From Bacillus thuringiensis (GTDB lineage: Bacteria; Bacillota; Bacilli; Bacillales; Bacillaceae_G), in assembly GCF_014932895.1 (NCBI RefSeq), contig NZ_JACYOF010000004.1, forward strand, positions 1-64,000: a stretch of DNA of 64,000 nucleotides. The letters run 5' to 3'. This document shows, in pieces, positions 34,439 through 42,538 of the stretch. Under the pieces are notes generated by a model. That model was not told the origin of the DNA. It searched no databases and saw only the letters and a list, made by a program, of their open reading frames with translations. The position numbers were made by a program, and so were the translations under genes. How positions within the stretch are numbered: the stretch's first letter is position 1; every line of letters begins with the position of its first letter.

Positions 34439-36022
34439 ATGGGGTTAATTTATAAAGTTGCTGATCAAGCTTGGGAATTTGAAAGTATACATAAATTGAA
34501 CTATAAAACATTTGTAAAAGAGATTCCGCAACATGAAGAAACGAAAGAACGTTTTCGTATTGATCGATTTCATGAAGAAAATACCTATTTAATTTGTTTA
34601 GATGGGGATAAGTTAGTAGGGATGGTCGCGGTGCGGGGAAAACGCCCATTCTCATTAGATTATAAAATCTCAAATTTAGATTTTTATTTACAAGAACATG
34701 GTGAAAAAGTGTATGAAATTCGGTTACTTTCAGTAGAAAGTGAGTATCGAAATGGTAGAGCACTTTTAGGATTAATTCGCTTTTTACATCGTTATTTGCT
34801 TCTAAACGGATATGAATTGGCACTCATTTCAGCCACAACACGTGAGCTTCCTTTATATGAGCAAATGGGGTTTAAACCTTTTCATACATTAGTTGGAACA
34901 GAAGAAGCAGCTTTTCAGCCAATGTATGTTACACCAGTTATGTTTGAAGAGTCGAGTGTTGGGGGAATTATGACGAAAGAATATACGTTTTTACCTGGTC
35001 CAGTAGACATTGAAGAAAATGTTCAAAAGGCATTTTCTGCTAAACCAATTTCGCATCGTGCTAAGTCATTCCAAGTGACGATGGACAATGTAAAGAAACG
35101 ATTACTTCAAATGACAAAAGCAAAACGTGTACAAATTATGTTAGGAACAGGGACGCTAGCGAATGATGCGATTGCGTTACAGTTACGTTATTTAAAAGGT
35201 AAAGGACTAGTTTTAGCGAATGGGGAGTTTGGGAATAGATTAATTGAGCAGGCAAAACGAGCGCATTTAAGTTTTGATACATATAAAAAACAAATAGGAG
35301 AGCCGTTTATACATATTGAATTAGAAAAAATAATTACAAGTGGAAACTATGAATGGCTTTGGTTTGTTCATCATGAAACTTCAACTGGAATGTTAAATAA
35401 TTTAGACGAGATAAATACTTTTTGTAAAAAGTATAAAGTGAAACTATGTGTAGATTGCATAAGCTCAATTGGGGCAATTTCATTAGATTTGAAGGATGTA
35501 TATTTTGCAAGTGGTGTAAGCGGAAAAGCGATTAAATCATATACAGGATTATCTTTCGTTTTTCATAATCACAGTATAGGGAAAAATGAAGCAATACCCG
35601 CGTATATGGACATTGGTATGTATGAAATAAATGAAAGTATTCCATATTCTCATTCATGGAATTTAATTTATGCACTGCAAGAAGCATTAAAGAGATTTGA
35701 AGATGAAAAGGCATTTGTAAAAATAAAAGAGACATATGCTTATATTGAACAAACTATTTCTAGTATGGGTTTAAAGCTTGTTTCACCTAAAGAGCATGCC
35801 GCGCCAATTATACTTACCATTCAGTTAAACGAAGGTCATTCTTCTAAAGCAGTAGGTGATGTATTAGCATTGCAAGGATACATTGTTCATTATGAGTCAT
35901 CTTATTTGCAAAAAAATAATTGGATCCAAATTGCATGTTTAAATCATTATAAAGAACGTGATATGAAAAGGATGTTGAATTGTTTGCAGATGTGTGTGTT
36001 ACAGAAAATTCTTTTAGCGTAA
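34439..36022 (+). CDS. GNAT acetyltransferase fused to class V aminotransferase
   Basis: A single 527-residue protein with two enzyme parts. Residues 1 to about 175 are GNAT-like: YEIRLLSVESEYRNGRALLG is the acetyl-CoA strand and loop and LYEQMGFKPF the last strand. From about 180 to the end it is a class V PLP aminotransferase: FLPGPVDIEENVQ, LGTGTLANDAIALQL, HHETSTGMLN, VDCISSIGAISLDL with the PLP-pairing Asp, then SGKAIKSYTGLSFVF with the likely Schiff-base lysine. Alanine-glyoxylate or 2-aminoethylphosphonate transaminases share this fold. ATG 34439 follows AAAGGAGAT. No break is seen between the domains. Substrates are unknown. Confidence 0.85.
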   Translation: MGLIYKVADQAWEFESIHKLNYKTFVKEIPQHEETKERFRIDRFHEENTYLICLDGDKLVGMVAVRGKRPFSLDYKISNLDFYLQEHGEKVYEIRLLSVESEYRNGRALLGLIRFLHRYLLLNGYELALISATTRELPLYEQMGFKPFHTLVGTEEAAFQPMYVTPVMFEESSVGGIMTKEYTFLPGPVDIEENVQKAFSAKPISHRAKSFQVTMDNVKKRLLQMTKAKRVQIMLGTGTLANDAIALQLRYLKGKGLVLANGEFGNRLIEQAKRAHLSFDTYKKQIGEPFIHIELEKIITSGNYEWLWFVHHETSTGMLNNLDEINTFCKKYKVKLCVDCISSIGAISLDLKDVYFASGVSGKAIKSYTGLSFVFHNHSIGKNEAIPAYMDIGMYEINESIPYSHSWNLIYALQEALKRFEDEKAFVKIKETYAYIEQTISSMGLKLVSPKEHAAPIILTIQLNEGHSSKAVGDVLALQGYIVHYESSYLQKNNWIQIACLNHYKERDMKRMLNCLQMCVLQKILLA

Positions 36023-36095
36023 ATAATTGCATATAATTTCTACAAGGCTATAAGTCACACTTGCTAAGCGAATAGAAGTGCATGTATTGATAAGA

Positions 36096-36127
36096 GTTTA
36101 AAAGAGAGCGAAAGCCCTCTTTTAAAC
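36096..36127. terminator. Bidirectional terminator
   Basis: Arms GTTTAAAAGAG / CTCTTTTAAAC between the fusion gene and the convergent 45-residue gene. Confidence 0.75.
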
Positions 36128-36140
36128 TTACTTGAATGGA

Positions 36141-36278
36141 TTACTCACAGATTGGAATGCCGAGAACTCTCAAAGCTAGTGCTACTTGAAGACTAATTTC
36201 CAATCTAGCAATTTCGATGCCAGCAACTGTGAGTACTAAAAAAGGTTGGCCGTTTACGAACACAATACAACTTTCCAT
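36141..36278 (-). CDS. 45-residue hydrophobic small protein
   Basis: The minus strand encodes MESCIVFVNGQPFLVLTVAG followed by IEIARLEISLQVALALRVLG and IPICE. ATG 36278 has a very good RBS (AAAGGAGGCG). It has two cysteines, near each end. The gene looks complete, with its own RBS and terminator, but I do not recognise the family. Confidence 0.6.
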   Translation of the reverse strand: MESCIVFVNGQPFLVLTVAGIEIARLEISLQVALALRVLGIPICE

Positions 36279-36621
36279 ATATACGCCTCCTTTCTAATAA
36301 TCTACTATAGTATATGAGTAAAACTGTAATACGTTATAGTTGGATTTACGAATCTTATAAAAATAATAGATTTACCCTATGTCCACGAAACAAATGGAGC
36401 TTCATAGTGTTAAAAATTTAATTGGTAAACAAGGAAGCATCTACAAAAAGGTGCTTTTTATTATTTTTACGTTTCATCATGAAAATAAATAAAGCTAATC
36501 AATGACCAATCGAGGACGAAATATATTGATAAATATTTGTATGAGGTAAACTAAGAAGGTTTTAGAAAAATGAAAAGGAATTTTTATACTTGTAACATAA
36601 AAATTCTAGGGGGATGTTAAT
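36279..36621. other. Intergenic, nothing recognised
   Basis: Divergent spacer between two small genes. AT-rich with a weak hairpin AAGCATCTACAAAAAGGTGCTT near 36431; AGGGGGATG precedes the Met-rich gene. Confidence 0.45.
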
Positions 36622-36834
36622 ATGGAAAAAACTATGATGGTAGAAACAACAAACATGATGATGTCTATGGAAAAAATGATGTGTGAAATGAAGTGTATGA
36701 AAATGATGATGAACAACATGATGCAAATGGATGTAGAAATGGATAAGGCAATGATGGTAAAAATGAACGAATGTGATGAAATGATGAAGACTACTATGTC
36801 TATGATGAAAGCGATGAAAGAGAAATGTTGTTGA
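36622..36834 (+). CDS. Methionine-rich micro-protein (27 Met, 5 Cys of 70)
   Basis: 70 residues, of which 27 are Met (39%) and five are Cys (21, 25, 51, 69, 70). The rest is mainly Lys, Glu, Asp, Asn and Thr. Met-Met pairs recur at helical spacing and CEMKC resembles a soft-metal ligand pair. AGGGGGATG gives a proper RBS, terminators follow and a stop ends the frame, so it is likely translated. I know no named family. Copper or silver binding, or a role in methionine oxidation, are possible inferences; there is no metal transporter nearby. Confidence 0.7.
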   Translation: MEKTMMVETTNMMMSMEKMMCEMKCMKMMMNNMMQMDVEMDKAMMVKMNECDEMMKTTMSMMKAMKEKCC

Positions 36835-36887
36835 AGTAACAAAGTTTAGCGTAAAATGATGCGTTTCTTGTAAATTTGAATTAGTAA

Positions 36888-36927
36888 AGGGTCTATTTTA
36901 GTTGGTAAATTAAAATAGGCTCTTTTT
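36888..36927 (+). terminator. Terminator after the Met-rich gene
   Basis: Arms AGGGTCTATTTTA / TAAAATAGGCTCTT with a T tail. Confidence 0.75.
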
Positions 36928-36958
36928 AAATATCGTTCAAAAATAAATTGATTTAATT

Positions 36959-36993
36959 AAAAAAGAACTAAAAGATTATTTTAGTTCTTTTTT
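36959..36993. terminator. Second bidirectional hairpin
   Basis: Arms AAAAAAGAACTAAAA / TTTTAGTTCTTTTTT. Confidence 0.7.
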
Positions 36994-37083
36994 CTGTTTA
37001 AACACTGTTCAAATCATGTGTTTAAAAGCTATAGATGATGGTTAGGCAGTGAGTAAAGACAAGTAAGAGTCTATCTTTCTTCG

Positions 37084-37413
37084 TTAAATGTGTGCGGAGG
37101 TAAATAATGACTCCATTTTGATTTTACTCTTCTCTCGAATTTCAGCATCCGCATGCCTCATAACATATTTATGCGCTACAGCGATTGCTAAAACATCATC
37201 TAATAAACCAATCCCAATAATAGCAGCTATATCTGGAATGAAATCGATGGTTAATACGTAATAGGATAAAGCGGCTAATATTATGAGTTTCGCTTTAGTA
37301 GGTAACTCTTTCTTTTTCATTGTGTAGAATAAAATCATACCTTCATATACGCTGGATTTTCCGAGGTTTACTGAGCTTTTTTTGAACTTTTTCCAAAGCG
37401 TCTGTTTTTCCAT
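37084..37413 (-). CDS. YkvA/DUF1232 family membrane protein
   Basis: A 109-residue protein with the DUF1232 core: YVLTIDFIPDIAAIIGIGLLDDVLAIAVA, in which the PD and DD pairs around a hydrophobic hairpin are typical. ATG 37413 follows AAAGGAGTG, which decides the start against an upstream extension to 37500. The family is of unknown function. Confidence 0.8.
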   Translation of the reverse strand: MEKQTLWKKFKKSSVNLGKSSVYEGMILFYTMKKKELPTKAKLIILAALSYYVLTIDFIPDIAAIIGIGLLDDVLAIAVAHKYVMRHADAEIREKSKIKMESLFTSAHI

Positions 37414-37645
37414 ATAAACACTCCTTTTACAAAAACATAGATTTTTTAAAAGGATGGACAAAGATGTGAGGGAATAATCAATTTTATTGTATATTTCCAT
37501 AAGAATGGGAAATTACTTGTTCAACAAAATATAATGTTTGTTATGCAAAGACTCACAGTGTTTCGTTACATAGTTTGTATAGTAAAATATATGTGGATGA
37601 TCCAGTTATTATTAAGCATTTAATAAGCGGTATGGGGGAAGGGAA

Positions 37646-38332
37646 ATGAAGATAATAGAACTGCCAATTGAATTCGAATTTAATGGGAGAAAACAATGTA
37701 TTTATCCGAGCTTAATTATATTAAACAATGAATTAACTTTAATAGATACAGGTTATAAAAATTTTTTACCTTTAATTGAAAATGCAATTTTAAAACATGG
37801 ATATGAGATGGAAAACTTAAAAAATATAATGATTACTCATTATGATGATGATCATATAGGGTCTTTACACGATTTTAAAGTGAAATATCCTCAAGTTAAT
37901 ATTATTGCTAGTGAAATTGAATCCAGCTATATTAGTGGTGAGATAAAATCAGAGAGATTGGTTCAAGCTGAAGAGATGCTAGAACTTATGCCAATTGAAG
38001 AAAAAGAATTTGGCGAATGGTTTATAAAACAGTTAAAAAATATAAGACATATTTCCGTCGATGAAATGGTACATGATGGTCAAATGATTTTGAATAATGA
38101 ATGTCAAATAGTGGCGACGCCAGGACATACTTCGGGGCATATTTCATTATATTTTCCGAATTTGGACTGTGTAATTACGGGAGACGCAGCTGTTCAAGAT
38201 AATCGAGAATTAGTAATTGCGAATCCGAATTTTTGTTTAGATATAGAAAAAGCGGAACAGTCTTTAAATAAGATTAAAAATCTTAAGGCGGAAAGATATT
38301 ATTGCTATCATGGTGGAAAACTTATTGTATAA
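37646..38332 (+). CDS. Metallo-beta-lactamase fold hydrolase
   Basis: A 228-residue MBL-fold protein: THYDDDHIGSLHDF carries the zinc-binding HxxDH-type motif (here H-Y-D-D-D-H), GHTSGHISLYF the next histidine, DAAV the bridging aspartate and YYCYHGGKLI the last histidine. This places it with the glyoxalase II or quorum-lactonase-like general hydrolases, not with dedicated beta-lactamases. GGGGGAAGGG precedes ATG 37646. It is monocistronic. Confidence 0.85.
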   Translation: MKIIELPIEFEFNGRKQCIYPSLIILNNELTLIDTGYKNFLPLIENAILKHGYEMENLKNIMITHYDDDHIGSLHDFKVKYPQVNIIASEIESSYISGEIKSERLVQAEEMLELMPIEEKEFGEWFIKQLKNIRHISVDEMVHDGQMILNNECQIVATPGHTSGHISLYFPNLDCVITGDAAVQDNRELVIANPNFCLDIEKAEQSLNKIKNLKAERYYCYHGGKLIV

Positions 38333-38641
38333 AATAATAAAAAGATCGGTTTTTCAATTCATAGATTCTGCAATTCGAATCAAGCATTAACATTTTATTT
38401 TTTTTGTATGTAGTGATTTTTTATCATTTTTGAGAAAAGCATATTTAAATTTACTTTTCACATCTGTTAGAGATTTCGCCATAATAATTGAGGTAAATTG
38501 AAAATATAGTAAGAAAAACATGCAAAAAATCTTTATTAATTTAGTGCTCACTTTTATCACCCTATAACTATATTTCCGTAAATTTGAAATATATATGTAA
38601 AGGAACTTATATGTTTCAAAGAAGTTATAGGAGGGAAGAAT
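38333..38641. other. Intergenic, nothing recognised
   Basis: About 310 AT-rich bases; no gene or clear structure. TATAGGAGGG precedes the next gene. Confidence 0.5.
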
Positions 38642-38911
38642 ATGAGTTCTTTATTAGATATAATAGTAGATATTATTTTATTTTATCCTCGAAATGACAT
38701 GAAATTAAAACATCATATTGCGAAATTAAGCGAATTTGAGTGGTTTCAAAGGTTACATGAAGATACAAAGTATACAAGTTTAATTTGGAGTAACAGAAAA
38801 ATTAAGAAGTATATTTTGACTTCTGCAAATATGGAAGTATTAGTAAAATCCGAGATGAAACAAAAAGAATTTGTTCATCTTGTACACGATGAATATAAAA
38901 AAAGAAGATAA
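38642..38911 (+). CDS. 89-residue hypothetical protein
   Basis: A short N-terminal hydrophobic segment (LLDIIVDIILFYP), then a basic, aromatic region (FEWFQRLHEDTKYTSLIW) and a Lys-rich end. AGGAGGGAAG precedes ATG 38642, so it is probably real. No family was recognised. It ends 73 bases before the helicase gene. Confidence 0.6.
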   Translation: MSSLLDIIVDIILFYPRNDMKLKHHIAKLSEFEWFQRLHEDTKYTSLIWSNRKIKKYILTSANMEVLVKSEMKQKEFVHLVHDEYKKRR

Positions 38912-38984
38912 GAATTTTTTTATTTTTCATATTTGGCGAAACAAATGGTACAATGAAAGCTAATGTGAAAAATAAGGAAAAGAA

Positions 38985-40331
38985 GTGGTCTATTTGAAAA
39001 ACTTTTTAGAATTAGGAATTAGTGAAACTTTTAATCATACATTACGTGAAAATGGAATTGCGGAAGCAACACCGATTCAGGAAAAAGCGATTCCGGTTAT
39101 ACTGTCTGGTAAAGATATTATTGGTCAAGCAAAAACTGGAACAGGTAAAACACTTGCGTTCGTTTTACCGATTTTAGAAAAAATCGATCCAGAGTCTAGT
39201 GATGTTCAGGCTTTAATTGTTGCACCAACAAGAGAACTAGCGCTGCAAATTACAGCTGAAATTAAAAAAATGCTTGTTCAAAGAGAAGATATTAATGTAT
39301 TAGCGATTTATGGCGGACAAGATGTAGCGCAACAATTGAGAAAATTAAAAGGTAATACACATATTGTTGTTGCGACACCAGGACGATTATTAGATCATAT
39401 ACGACGTGAAACAATTGATTTAAGTAATCTTTCAATGATTGTACTAGATGAAGCGGATCAAATGCTTTATTTCGGTTTCTTATATGATATTGAAGATATT
39501 TTAGATGAGACACCTGACAGTAAACAAACGATGCTATTCTCAGCAACGATGCCAAAAGATATTAAAAAATTGGCGAAACGTTATATGGAAGAGCCGCAAA
39601 TGATTCAAGTGCAAAGTGAAGAAGTAACGGTAAATACAATAGAGCAGCGTGTCATTGAAACGACAGACCGCGCAAAGCAAGATGCACTTCGTTTTGTTAT
39701 GGATCGTGATCAGCCATTTTTAGCAGTTATTTTCTGTCGTACAAAGGTTAGAGCAAGTAAGCTTTATGATGATTTAAAGGGATTTGGTTATAATTGTGCT
39801 GAACTTCATGGTGATATACCTCAAGGGAAACGTGAAAGAGTCATGAAGAGTTTCCGCGAAGCTAAAATTCAGTACTTAATTGCGACTGATGTAGCAGCTC
39901 GTGGACTGGATGTAGATGGTGTGACTCACGTATTTAACTATGATATTCCTGAAGATGTAGAAAGCTATATTCACCGTATTGGCCGAACAGGACGTGCTGG
40001 TGGTTCAGGTCTTGCAATTACGTTTGTTGCAGCGAAAGATGAAAGATTTTTAGAAGAGATTGAAAAAGTACTGGGTGCACCGTTGCAAAGACAAGTAATT
40101 GAACAACCGAAGATAAAACATGTAGATGAGAATGGAAAGCCGATACAAAAGCCGGCTCAAAAACCGAAGAAAACAGGTCAATATCGTCAAAGAGATAGCC
40201 GTGAAGGTTCAAGAAATAGCTCAAGAAATGATACAAGAAATAGTTCGAGAAATGATAACAACCGATCATTTAATAAGCCAAGCAATAAGAAAAGTAGTAC
40301 AAAGCAAGGTCAGCAAAGACGCGGTCGTTAA
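38985..40331 (+). CDS. DEAD-box ATP-dependent RNA helicase
   Basis: A 448-residue helicase with all motifs: Q motif [10 protein letters not shown], motif I AKTGTGKT, Ia [38 protein letters not shown] and [10 protein letters not shown]. The C-terminal 70 residues are a basic, low-complexity tail rich in Arg, Ser and Asn, suited to RNA binding. It is likely to act in ribosome assembly or cold adaptation, like the CshA-CshE helicases of the group; I cannot say which one it is. GTG 38985 fits AAGGAAA; TTG 38994 is an alternative. Confidence 0.92.
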   Translation: MVYLKNFLELGISETFNHTLRENGIAEATPIQEKAIPVILSGKDIIGQAKTGTGKTLAFVLPILEKIDPESSDVQALIVAPTRELALQITAEIKKMLVQREDINVLAIYGGQDVAQQLRKLKGNTHIVVATPGRLLDHIRRETIDLSNLSMIVLDEADQMLYFGFLYDIEDILDETPDSKQTMLFSATMPKDIKKLAKRYMEEPQMIQVQSEEVTVNTIEQRVIETTDRAKQDALRFVMDRDQPFLAVIFCRTKVRASKLYDDLKGFGYNCAELHGDIPQGKRERVMKSFREAKIQYLIATDVAARGLDVDGVTHVFNYDIPEDVESYIHRIGRTGRAGGSGLAITFVAAKDERFLEEIEKVLGAPLQRQVIEQPKIKHVDENGKPIQKPAQKPKKTGQYRQRDSREGSRNSSRNDTRNSSRNDNNRSFNKPSNKKSSTKQGQQRRGR

Positions 40332-40345
40332 ATATTTATAATTTT

Positions 40346-40377
40346 AAAAGAGTCGCAAAAAATTGCGGCTCTTTTTT
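40346..40377 (+). terminator. Terminator after the helicase gene
   Basis: Arms AAAAGAGTCGCAA / TTGCGGCTCTTTT with a T tail. Confidence 0.85.
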
Positions 40378-40552
40378 GTATTTTTATAACGAAGTCGATA
40401 TAAGTACAAGGGTGATTTTAACGAGTAAATTTTAAAATTTCATTCACCGTATTAAAAATAAATTTTAAAATTCATAAAGGAAATATAAAGTAGGGTGTCG
40501 TATATGTACTGTGAGAGGAAACTTTTTACTAACTAAGCATATAATTTAAGTA

Positions 40553-40567
40553 GACCGACAGTCGGTC
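40553..40567. promoter_or_regulatory. TetR operator 1
   Basis: GACCGAC-A-GTCGGTC, a palindrome 20 bases before the tetR-family start codon. Confidence 0.75.
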
Positions 40568-40587
40568 AATTAAGAAGGAGAACATGA

Positions 40588-41223
40588 ATGAGAGTCGTAA
40601 AGGAGTATGAAGAGCGTAGAAACGAGATTTTAGATACAGCTGAAAAATTATTCGTTACAAAAGGCTATACGAAAACAACAGTAAATGACATTTTAAAAGA
40701 AATCGGTATAGCGAAAGGAACATTTTATCACTATTTTAAGTCGAAAGAAGAAGTGATGGATGAAATCATAATGAGGATTATTAAAGCGGATGTTGCTAAA
40801 GCAAAAGCAATCGTCTCAAATCCAAATATTCCAGTTTTAGATAAGTTATTTCGAATTTTAATGGAACAATCGCCAAAATCAGGAGATATAAAAGAGAAAA
40901 TGATTGAACAATTTCATCAACCAAATAATGCGGAAATGCATCAAAAAAGTTTGGTGCAATCAATCATATACTTATCTCCTGTGTTAACAGAGGTTTTAAA
41001 GCAAGGAATCGAAGAGGGGATATTTTCTACCCCATATCCTCAAGAAACGATTGAATTATTAATTTCCTCAGCACAAGTCATATTTGATGATGGATTATTT
41101 CAGTGGAAGCCTGAAGAAATGATGAGGAGAGCTATAGCTTATATTAAAATGATGGAAGCATCTGTTGGAGCGAAGGAAGGATCTTTTGATTATATGTTGG
41201 AGGTTTTAATCAAACAGAAATAG
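40588..41223 (+). CDS. TetR family regulator
   Basis: A 211-residue TetR repressor: HTH at residues about 8-55 (ILDTAEKLFVTKGYTKTTVN, then IAKGTFYHYFKSKEEV) and an all-helical ligand domain. AGAAGGAG precedes ATG 40588. Two near-identical palindromes flank the gene, one before it and one before the downstream transporters, so it most likely represses itself and the efflux genes. Confidence 0.9.
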   Translation: MRVVKEYEERRNEILDTAEKLFVTKGYTKTTVNDILKEIGIAKGTFYHYFKSKEEVMDEIIMRIIKADVAKAKAIVSNPNIPVLDKLFRILMEQSPKSGDIKEKMIEQFHQPNNAEMHQKSLVQSIIYLSPVLTEVLKQGIEEGIFSTPYPQETIELLISSAQVIFDDGLFQWKPEEMMRRAIAYIKMMEASVGAKEGSFDYMLEVLIKQK

Positions 41224-41244
41224 TAATTTTCTGTTTGATTACTA

Positions 41245-41263
41245 TAGACCGACGGTCGGTCTA
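41245..41263. promoter_or_regulatory. TetR operator 2
   Basis: TAGACCGAC-G-GTCGGTCTA, a perfect palindrome whose 15-base core matches operator 1 except at the centre. It is located 22 bases before the MFS start codon. Confidence 0.75.
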
Positions 41264-41284
41264 AATCGAATGAAAGGTGTGAGT

Positions 41285-42532
41285 ATGATGTCAATTAGCA
41301 CAAAATCTTCTATGAAAGATTTTCATTTAATGGTTACTGGGCAAACTATAACAATTTTAGGATCAACGCTCTTACGTTTTGCTTTGTCTTTATATGTGCT
41401 AGATATAACAGGGCGTGCAGATATATTTGCAGGATTATATGCAATAACGAGTATTCCATTTTTGTTGGCACCTCTCGGCGGGGCAATTGCAGATCGCTTT
41501 AATCGTCGTAATATAATGGTTATCTTTGATTTAATAAACACTGCGATTGTATTAGGTTTTATTGCTTTATTATTTAATGGCACTGTATCTATTATGTGGA
41601 TTGGAATTGTTATGTTTCTATTAGCGGTTGTTAGTGCGATGTACGCCCCAGTTGTAATGGCAAGTATTCCGCAATTAGTCCCAGAAAAAAAACTAGAACA
41701 AGCAAATGGTATCGTAAATGGTGTGCAAGCATTATCTAATATTGTTGCACCTGTATTAGGAGGAGTATTATATGGCATCATTGGTTTGAAAATGCTTGTT
41801 ATAATAAGTGGCCTTGCGTTTTTTCTATCAGCGATATTAGAAATGTTTATTAAAATACCATTTATAAAAAGAATGCAAGAAGACCATATCGTACAGACAA
41901 TTGTAAAAGATATGAAAGAAGGATTTCTTTACGTTTTAAAACAACCATTTATTTTGAAATCTATGCTTCTTGCAGCGTTACTAAATTTAATTTTGACACC
42001 CTTATTTGTTGTTGGTGGGCCTATTATTTTGCGAGTAACTATGCAAAGTAGCGATACGATGTACGGAATTGGGATGGGATTAATCGATTTTGCTACAATA
42101 TTAGGTGCATTGTCAATCGGTTTCTTTGCTAAAAATCTGCAGATGAAAACACTGTATTATTGGATGTTTGTTATTGCTTTATTAGTTCTACCAATGGCGT
42201 TATCAGTTACACCATTTATCCTTAGTATGGGACATTATCCACCATTTATCCTCTTTATACTTTGTTCTATTTTTATCGCAATGATTATGACAATCGTCTC
42301 CATTTATGTAATTACCGTTGTACAAAAGAATACACCGAATGAAAATTTAGGGAAAGTAATGGCAATCATAACAGCAGTGTCTCAATGTATGGCACCAATT
42401 GGGCAAATTGTATATGGTTTTATGTTTGAAGGGTTTAGTTTGAAAATTTATTTACCTATATTATGTATTAGTTTCATATTGATAATATTAGCTTTTGTAA
42501 CTAAGAAAATATTACGGAATGAGGGGAACTAG
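41285..42532 (+). CDS. MFS efflux transporter
   Basis: A 415-residue protein with about twelve membrane segments. The MFS loop 2-3 motif appears as GGAIADRFNRRNIM (about residues 65-78). The form is that of the enterobactin-exporter/macrolide-efflux-like MFS branch. It starts at ATG 41285 or 41288 behind AAAGGTG. It lies between a TetR operator and an ABC permease gene (6 bases downstream), so it is one operon. The substrate is unknown. Confidence 0.85.
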   Translation: MMSISTKSSMKDFHLMVTGQTITILGSTLLRFALSLYVLDITGRADIFAGLYAITSIPFLLAPLGGAIADRFNRRNIMVIFDLINTAIVLGFIALLFNGTVSIMWIGIVMFLLAVVSAMYAPVVMASIPQLVPEKKLEQANGIVNGVQALSNIVAPVLGGVLYGIIGLKMLVIISGLAFFLSAILEMFIKIPFIKRMQEDHIVQTIVKDMKEGFLYVLKQPFILKSMLLAALLNLILTPLFVVGGPIILRVTMQSSDTMYGIGMGLIDFATILGALSIGFFAKNLQMKTLYYWMFVIALLVLPMALSVTPFILSMGHYPPFILFILCSIFIAMIMTIVSIYVITVVQKNTPNENLGKVMAIITAVSQCMAPIGQIVYGFMFEGFSLKIYLPILCISFILIILAFVTKKILRNEGN

Positions 42533-42538
42533 TTTGAT

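Noticed and set aside
34323-34823. Minus-strand open frame of 166 codons opposite the GNAT-aminotransferase gene
   Set aside because: Lies fully opposite a well-supported gene, has no RBS and a His/Leu/Phe-rich composition typical of antisense frames.
36606-36842. Minus-strand hydrophobic frame opposite the Met-rich gene
   Set aside because: ATG repeats read backwards as CAT/ATT give His/Ile/Phe runs; the plus-strand frame has the RBS and terminators.
37646-38332. Metallo-beta-lactamase as a second true beta-lactamase
   Set aside because: HYDDDH and overall layout fit general MBL-fold hydrolases; no signal peptide and no BcII-like motifs.
41323-41781. Minus-strand open frame of 152 codons opposite the MFS gene
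   Set aside because: Shadow of a membrane protein gene; Thr/Ile/Asn-rich and without RBS.
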